Of a stretch of DNA of 64,000 nucleotides, positions 58,101-64,000 are shown in pieces. The notes beneath the pieces were generated by a model, which made no database searches, was not told where the DNA came from, and was given only the letters and a program-made list of their open reading frames with translations. Each line of letters begins with the position of its first letter. The first letter of the stretch is position 1. This stretch comes from Styela clava. Its lineage: Eukaryota > Chordata > Ascidiacea > Stolidobranchia > Styelidae. Made by a program: the position numbers and the translations under genes. The DNA lies in contig NC_135256.1 of the NCBI RefSeq assembly GCF_964204865.1, forward strand, positions 19,187,703 through 19,251,702. Direction: 5' to 3'.

Positions 58101-60950
58101 TGTCTACGCCCTCTTGTGGGGCCCGCCCCTTCGTTTACAAATCAATGTACTATAGTATTTCAGTATGCAGCTACTGGCAACAATACTGTTACAACGTTTA
58201 GGACATAACAAAACAATTGATCTATTCATTCCTTGCAAAGTTCCCTTACGGAGTTAGATGAACCAGAGGGGTCCGCAGAATGTTTTGGAGGTATACATGA
58301 ATTAGATACTACTTTGGAGTTCGTTTTTCACAGCGTTCAATGTCGTCAAACAACAAAATTGACTTCAATAAACGACCACGGATATCTAAAATAACAAAAC
58401 CTATCGAATAATATAATTCTCTCAGAGTAGAAATATTTTGAAACAATGAAAGATTTGTCGTATCATTATAAGTGTTTTTGTTGATTTGTATGCATTTGTA
58501 TGCGAACCTGTGTTTTGGCACGTGAGTTTCATAAAGTCAAATACGAGTTTTGACATAAATGCTGTACGCGTATGCTCAAAACTACAAAATACCTACCAAG
58601 GATATGACTCGCAGAAATAATGCAACAGCAAGTTTCGCAGTGAAGTAAACTGACTAAATATATATGGCCCACAGTCTTTTTATCCACATTTGTAACCCGT
58701 TAATTAACAGCGGTTCACTAAGGGTGCGCCGCTTTTGAATCACGTAGAATATTTGCCTCCTCTCTTGCTACGGTATCCTTGTATTTATTATACACATACT
58801 GGTTCACTAGCGCAAAAGCATAGTAGAAGACTAAGTAGGTTTTAATGACAATTCATTTTCTATTATTCTAATATTTTTTTTATTTTTTTATATCAATATC
58901 GTTGATCGGAGAACTATATGCAACTCGACAAATTTAGGACACTCCCTATGATGAGGTAGGTGATCTGCCTGCTTTATACAATGTACACGTGGAAGTCCAA
59001 AATCTCAAACTAGCAACGTCATATTCAGGCGAAATAGTACAAAATTACAGAATAATGTTTGTTAGTTGCATATTTGAGCTGGGGACAGCTGTTGTGTTGT
59101 TACAAGGAAAATGTAAACACAGAGCAAAGTACATACCTCTACTAAAGTAATATAAGGAAAACTTCCACATACATCTCCGCATTCGTCACTACCAGTGGCA
59201 TACCTGCACGTCACATCATCATTGTCATCGTCAAGAGCTTGGATTATTATGGTACTGGGGCATCCCAGCTGTAACCTTGAGGGAGAAGAATTCAAACCTC
59301 AATGAGTAGACATTGAACAATTTATTGATGTAACTCAAGCAGAAACATTTATTACCTTACTATTGGTGCATTGAGAGTTCTTGGTGGATTGTTAACATTC
59401 CCAGTATCGCTTCTAATTCCGAGGTCTATTCCTAGCAGACCAACAGACCAGCGACCGTTACTTCCACGATATAAACCACCAATCCAAGCACCGCTAGCAA
59501 AGCTGTAAATGATACAAAAATGGAGGCTAATACCATAGAAGAGCACAATTTTTAGAAAATAATTCAACGCAGTTTTCTCAAACATCCGATATCATCCATA
59601 GCACTCATAATAATTTATGAACTTAGTAACTGCTTGTCTTAAGTTACTGACATCTGCATGACAATTGTATTTTTTGCCATAATTGCTTTGACAGCAAGGA
59701 AGACGTCTTCAAAAACCATATGTTGAAATTGAATCAGTTTTGATGTAGAGAATGTGACAAAAAATCTAAACTTAAGATGTAACAACTATAATTGTTCATA
59801 ATGAGGCATATGAAAACTGCATTGTAACTTACATGATGTCAAAGTTCGATGACGATGTGATATTAGCGCGAAAGCTATTATAACCATACGCCCAATTTTC
59901 GTCAGGCTCATAAACAGTGCATTTGATTGCAGTAGAATGGGGGAAATCGTAACTAGATGCTCCATAAAGCGACCAACTTCCTCCATCATATGCTTCGACT
60001 TGACTTAAAATCATACCGTCGTCGCACACTGGATTATTGGAGTCTCTTCTCCAACCAAGACGATAATTCATTTCAATCTATGAAAATAAGGAGGATGGAG
60101 AATGAGGACTTAATTTATTTAGGTAAAGATATAATATATTAAGGCAGGGGTCGGGAACCTTTTTGGTCAAGAGAGCCATGAAAGGTACATATTTTCAATT
60201 GCATTTCCGCGCGAGCCATACAACAATTTTCATTACCTAATAATGTCTTGACTTTTTACTCAAAAGTCAACACATACAATGTCAATATATTTATTGCGAC
60301 TTTTGATGCTGCGTGTTGTCGCTCAGGGCCTCAAACGACTTCTCACATGCAGCACAAAGTGAAATCAACGATACTCATCACCTTTTCTTTTGAGCATCTC
60401 CGTAGTGCTTAAAAAATTAGATTCGCTGGTCCAACCTGAATATTACAAATAAACAGTAGGCCTACAAACTGACGGAATACCTTCCTTTATCGTCCCGCGA
60501 CTATATCGCTTCGTAATATGTTCCAGAATCCCCTAGTTTGTCACAATGTCTGTCTGGTATTCTCTCGCATAATATAGACATGTCCAGGGCGCGAGTTCTC
60601 AAACGTATTGGCAAATTTTCTACCAAATTTGGCTATAAAAATGTTTGAAATCTGGTAACAATAGTAAGCTCAAAGTCTTAGAATATTTAATTTTTTTGGG
60701 AGCCATGGGTTCCCGTACTTCCTTCCCGTATACAATATTCTGTCTCCGCAATTTAGGTTGCGATCTATGCGTCTACCTCCAATCATGGTTTCCTGAAAAT
60801 AGAGCAAAATCTATGAAAATTAATTCTAACCTCATGATCATTTCCATTTGAGCTTATGAGCTTCCACGATGCTGTACCTCCACGAAAATGTGAACCTCCA
60901 ACGACCGGGAGCGTTGTGCAAAGAATGGCGCACAAGATACCAGAAAGCAT
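51827..60950 (-). CDS. ZP/EGF-domain membrane protein, gene 3 (complete, 16 exons)
   Basis: Coding exons in transcript order: 60831-60950, 59833-60077, 59356-59502, 59137-59275, 56584-56743, 56374-56509, 55905-56060, 55789-55829, 55563-55691, 54971-55149, 54385-54642, 53965-54137, 53563-53692, 53405-53484, 52766-52956, 51827-51903. All junctions are GT-AG; the phases close to 2361 nt, giving 786 residues. The start at 60950 gives MLSGILCAILCTTLPVVGG then SHFRGGTASWK; an in-frame ATG at 60968 would add six residues before the signal peptide. The domain order and furin motif RDKR are those of gene 1. EGF: DPCDVDNGGCSDTC ... HSCLCDLNC. Intron 4 spans about 2.4 kb because duplicated and unique sequence meet there. 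A matrix or egg-coat role is inferred from the ZP domain. Intron 1 holds a hAT-like element. Confidence 0.88.
52766..55149 (-). other. Gene 3 exons 10-15: ZP domain, furin site and acidic linker
   Basis: ZP-N: VECDGLTTNISIANC ... QCGMTTE, then SSAAGIQYATVIYVYKED ... VVCTLP. ZP-C: LTLFTEECVAFS, GCLEDPTMEKYSS and CSVLLCDLSNTTRCYQGC, ending FRDKR. The linker DVEDDDDDEIPLTTKESSPQ ends ALVLIFDDDG. Exon 11 is nearly identical to gene 1 even at silent positions, unlike exons 1-9. Confidence 0.85.
57334..57537 (+). CDS. Small plus-strand ORF in intron 4 of gene 3, unknown
   Basis: 67 codons (MDVASPLDDESSPQRRYIRR...), counterpart of 49383-49592. It runs antisense to the ZP gene. No domain is recognised, and its conservation may only reflect the recent duplication. 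Confidence 0.2.
   Translation: MDVASPLDDESSPQRRYIRRATLSLELQKKTDEKHIVYCSIISQSFLINNNHIFDEKYCLEGRVMEE
57820..58131. mobile_element. hAT-like element, right end missing or degraded
   Basis: It begins CAGTGGTTCTCAAACTTTTT followed by 'aagccgcgccccc', a common hAT terminus. C-rich blocks 'ggcgccccacc' and 'cacgccccgtc ... tggggcccgcccctt' follow. The expected inverted right terminus is not found. It lies in intron 4 of ZP gene 3, just outside the duplication boundary. Confidence 0.6.
59137..60950 (-). other. Gene 3 exons 1-4: HFRGGT N-terminal module
   Basis: Counterpart of gene 1 exons 1-4, with identical phases and the conserved cores RLGWRRDSN, DFPHSTAIKCT, ENWAYGYNSF, WIGGLY, GRW, RTLNAPIVR, DDDNDDVTCRYA and CGDVCGSFPY. 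It lies outside the large tandem duplication (which ends near 57750), so the locus has only one set of these exons for genes 2 and 3. Confidence 0.75.
60145..60725. mobile_element. hAT-like element in intron 1 of ZP gene 3
   Basis: The left end is CAGGGGTCGGGAACCTTTTT with 'gagagccatgaaagg'. The degenerate right end, 'gggagccatgggttcccgta' near 60698-60717, reads as its inverted partner. No clear 8-bp duplication was found, so the exact right end is uncertain. Confidence 0.6.
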
Positions 60951-60968
60951 TGTATATTCTTCTAACAT

Positions 60969-63779
60969 AAACAATTTAAAATAATATGTATTCTGCAAAA
61001 TAAAAATGCTCGATATTAAGCGTGAATTAAGGCTCTTATCAATCAAATATCGCATGAATTCCGTTTCAGAAATTTCTATCTCATTTATCTTGAATATGTT
61101 TGAAAAGATGGTATTGATCTGACCCGTCCGATGGCACAGTTTGTAGAGCAGGATTGTTATTATCGAAGTTTTAAGATTTGTATCTCTGCCCTATTTTCAA
61201 GTGTTGCCTCCAAGATGACACAAAAAGACTGGAAGTTGCATAAAATTATATCAGAAATATACAGCTACATTTTGATATAAGCCAAAGCTCAAATCCCTCA
61301 TTGTTCCATTCAGTTGATGGCAGCTGATGAGAGAAAAGTTGGATGCATTTTATTTTAAAATAATGCTAGATCACTTTTTAAATTTATATACAAATTCTAT
61401 GTTTTCAACGTTGCGCATTTTGGATTGCTAAGGAGTCAGGTATCTGTCTCAAAGACAACGCAAAGTGAACTAGAATAAATTTGTATCCCGGATTAATATT
61501 GCCATTGAGGTATCAACTATACGTAATCCAACTGTAAAAAGAAAAAGTACTTGCCCCTTTTCTTATTCTGTTCTCGTTTTATTTCGAAAACTCGCGCAAC
61601 TCCTGTGTAATCATTAACGTTAACTTTTGAAATTCACTCAAGATGTTTCAAGCCCATCTCGCAGTCATGCTCAGTTTACAAATAATTTTACTTTCTTTTG
61701 TTTTATACCTTAACACCTTTTTGAAATTTTTTTTATGCGAAATAAACACATGGCAAATATTTACAATTTTAAATTTTGGAACAAAAAATTAAATGAAAAT
61801 ATAGGAATAGCGGGCAATTGTTTTCAAGCTTTTTCAAATGATGAAATATTTTCATGCCACTGCAATTTTGGATAATTTTGATAGTATAATATATTTCCGG
61901 AAAGAAATTGGAATGAATGTACCAATAAATAATATTGTATTGTTGTCTTGAATACTAAGTAAGCTATGAGTTCATTTTATACATTGGCTCATAATATTAT
62001 TTTATAAATTAATCATTAGACCAATGTTACATATGAATTATATACTTCAACTTGACAGGTTTTCACCTCATAGTCGTTAGGAGGTAAAATTAGCGTACTT
62101 ATTGGTCGTGAATGAATCATTTTACTAAATTGTTGTTAATTTTTGTTACGATTCTTATTATTATTGTTGATGCTGTTCTTTCTCATTAATTCTGGATCAA
62201 TCAATTTAAAATATTTCGTCTTAAAAATGGTATACACGTGGCTAAAAGCCAATTACTTTTTCTTAATTTTTTGCTTTTTCGTTTTAATTAAAGGGAACTT
62301 ATTTTGACATTTGACTTTGGTATTCCCGAATATTAGTAGGCTAAGTCATTTTTCGACAAATCCGATGCTCAGCTACAGCATCAACAGCATAAATTGCTAC
62401 GATGTGGACTTGATTTGTAAGTTTCGTTTGAATGATAAAATACCAGGTTTACTTGTATGTTGCATAAGCTACTGATGCACTGCTATTAGTTATTCGACTT
62501 TTGAGCCCATGAAGTTGAGCATTGCTCTCTTGTCTTTACAATAATCGAAATGCAACTAAGCAGTGAAGTTTCGCCTTTTTCCGAACTGTCATTATAGAAA
62601 TAACAACAAAGATAGGTTCGAAAAGTTGTCGCTTCAATGCCATGTTTATTTTATTATCACTCTCGCATACTAGAGAAATAAAATCACACATATGATTAAT
62701 AACATCTATATTCTCCATATTTATGTAAAGTAAACATTTGGCGCCAAAAGCTGTCTGGAACTGTTTACATCTTTCTTTTCTGATATTGATAAGATAGAAT
62801 TTTTGTCCTCCTTCTGTCCTACAAAATCCTCGTCACGCGATACTACTTATATTTGCAATATTCAAATGAGAATCAAGGTTTGGAACCGGAGGTTGGCGAT
62901 TATAAAAATCGTGCAATCGGCTGTAACTGAATCATGAATGGCCAATCTAAATTTCCTTCATATCATTTATCCATAGTAGTGCGGCTCAATGCACATTCAC
63001 TTATACAGTTTAAGTTTTGAGAATATATAATATGATAATGGAAACAACATATATATTATACTGTATATGAATGGTAGAGTTGTAACACAGGGGAATATTT
63101 TGTAGAATGTTTTGTGTTTCAGCCGCACCCGCGTGGAATTGAATTCACCAGTAACCATATTTTGAACATGGTCCAAATCCTTAATTCTTCGATAGATATT
63201 GCATTGCTCTTATCTAACATGAATCAAAGGGAATTCTCATAATATAGATTTGATCAAAAAAGGTCAATAGCTCCAAGTTTACATTTAATTTTAATCGCGT
63301 TTGTCTCTACCATCTTCTATTCATGTTCCATTATATTTTGGTGTTGGCCTACTAATTTATTCGATGATGAACACAAAAAATTTGGATAATATTTATGTAA
63401 CCTTTTTTGATAATTTTCCACACAAAGTAACACACACACAAAATATCCCAACCGCTGGTGAGAGGTTCACATTCCACATTTTCCCCGGCGGAAACAACAG
63501 TGAAGATCACCCTCTTCAGGTATCAACGGTAACTGGAAATTAAGCAATATCTTGAAAACAACTTCAGGTAGCATTGTTAAGCGGAAATTGGGTTGAAACG
63601 CAACATTCAGGTCTGAATTTTTCTGGTAATTGTCTTTTTCATTTGATCTTTATCGATTTTTTCTGACCAAGCCAAGCCAAGCCGGCCTACTTCAGGGCAT
63701 TGGACCATTGCTTGAAAACTAATGGTCCATACTCTACATACCAAAAATGCTGTTTATTTGATTTTATGTTGTTTTATGA
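60969..63779. other. Upstream of ZP gene 3, no gene recognised
   Basis: Presumed promoter side of gene 3 followed by unassigned AT-rich sequence. At about 62516-62533, 'GAGCATTGCTCTCTTGT' is an isolated Helentron-like 3' end. The plus-strand frame 63301-63543 has no domain and no splice context. Confidence 0.4.
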
Positions 63780-64000
63780 CTCGGCGGTGTGGCGCATCGT
63801 CGTCATGTTCGAATCCCGTGTGGGGTTGATTATGTGCGAGAGAATTGCTAGACTCCTCGCCGTCGTAGAGTGGTTCACGTAACCGCTGGTCGATTACAGC
63901 TTTCTCCACCATCAAGTTCATGCATCTGAAAACTGGCTAACTAATCCCATACCCGACATGGACTGGTAGCCGGTCGAGAGGCCGTGGTTTGCCATATGAA
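63780..64000 (+). mobile_element. Probable tRNA-derived SINE, cut by the window edge
   Basis: It contains a box-B-like GTTCGAATCCC at 63807-63817 and a box-A-like 'ggtgtggcgca' shortly before, closer together than in a real tRNA. A long non-tRNA body follows ('gacatggactggtagccgg ... ggccgtgg'). It reads as a tRNA-derived SINE rather than a functional tRNA. The 3' end lies beyond the window. Confidence 0.45.

Noticed and set aside
63301-63543. 80-codon plus-strand frame
   Set aside because: No recognisable domain, no conserved motif and no neighbouring exon.
63780-63850. Functional tRNA gene
   Set aside because: Box A and box B are too close and the arms do not form a full cloverleaf; a SINE fits better.

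Overview
The window looks like nuclear DNA of an animal, most likely an ascidian (tunicate). The genes are split by short GT-AG introns, the sequence is AT-rich, and a large share is short non-autonomous transposons and local duplications. Bacterial features (operons, ribosome binding sites, CRISPR) are absent. The proteins are metazoan: a DRAM/Frag1-family membrane protein, alpha-crystallin small heat-shock proteins, and large secreted or membrane proteins with EGF and zona pellucida (ZP) domains. The ascidian call is an inference from style and gene content; I cannot fix a genus.

Layout. 1-9.6 kb: a fold-back transposon (196-844) and one intronless DRAM-like gene on the minus strand (5449-6633); the rest looks non-coding. 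9.6-21.8 kb: three diverged tandem units. The first carries an intact three-exon small heat-shock gene with a perfect heat-shock element. The second has lost the gene and gained two transposons. The third carries a paralogue whose first exon and splice donor are cut by a 179-bp deletion.

22.6-61 kb: a minus-strand cluster of ZP/EGF genes. Gene 1 (22629-32418) and gene 3 (51827-60950) each have 16 coding exons whose phases close exactly, giving 785 and 786 residues. The order is signal peptide, an N-terminal 'HFRGGT' module, a cysteine-containing middle module, one EGF domain, a ZP domain, an R-x-K-R furin site, an acid-rich linker and a short C-terminal membrane segment. Gene 2 (43797-48790) is a tandem copy of gene 3 without exons 1-4. 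It carries two frameshifts and a dead splice donor, so it is probably a pseudogene.

Between gene 1 and gene 2 lies a nested duplication: four copies of a 1.7-3.8 kb unit (A-D), each ending in a splice-competent 77-nt terminal exon. Copies A and B are orphans with no upstream gene of their own. Transposon insertions with visible target duplications or empty sites (a hAT-like element in A and B only; a Helentron-like element in A only) allow these events to be ordered.

61-64 kb: no gene recognised; a probable tRNA-derived SINE runs off the right edge. All exon coordinates were read by eye from splice signals and reading phase, without transcript data.
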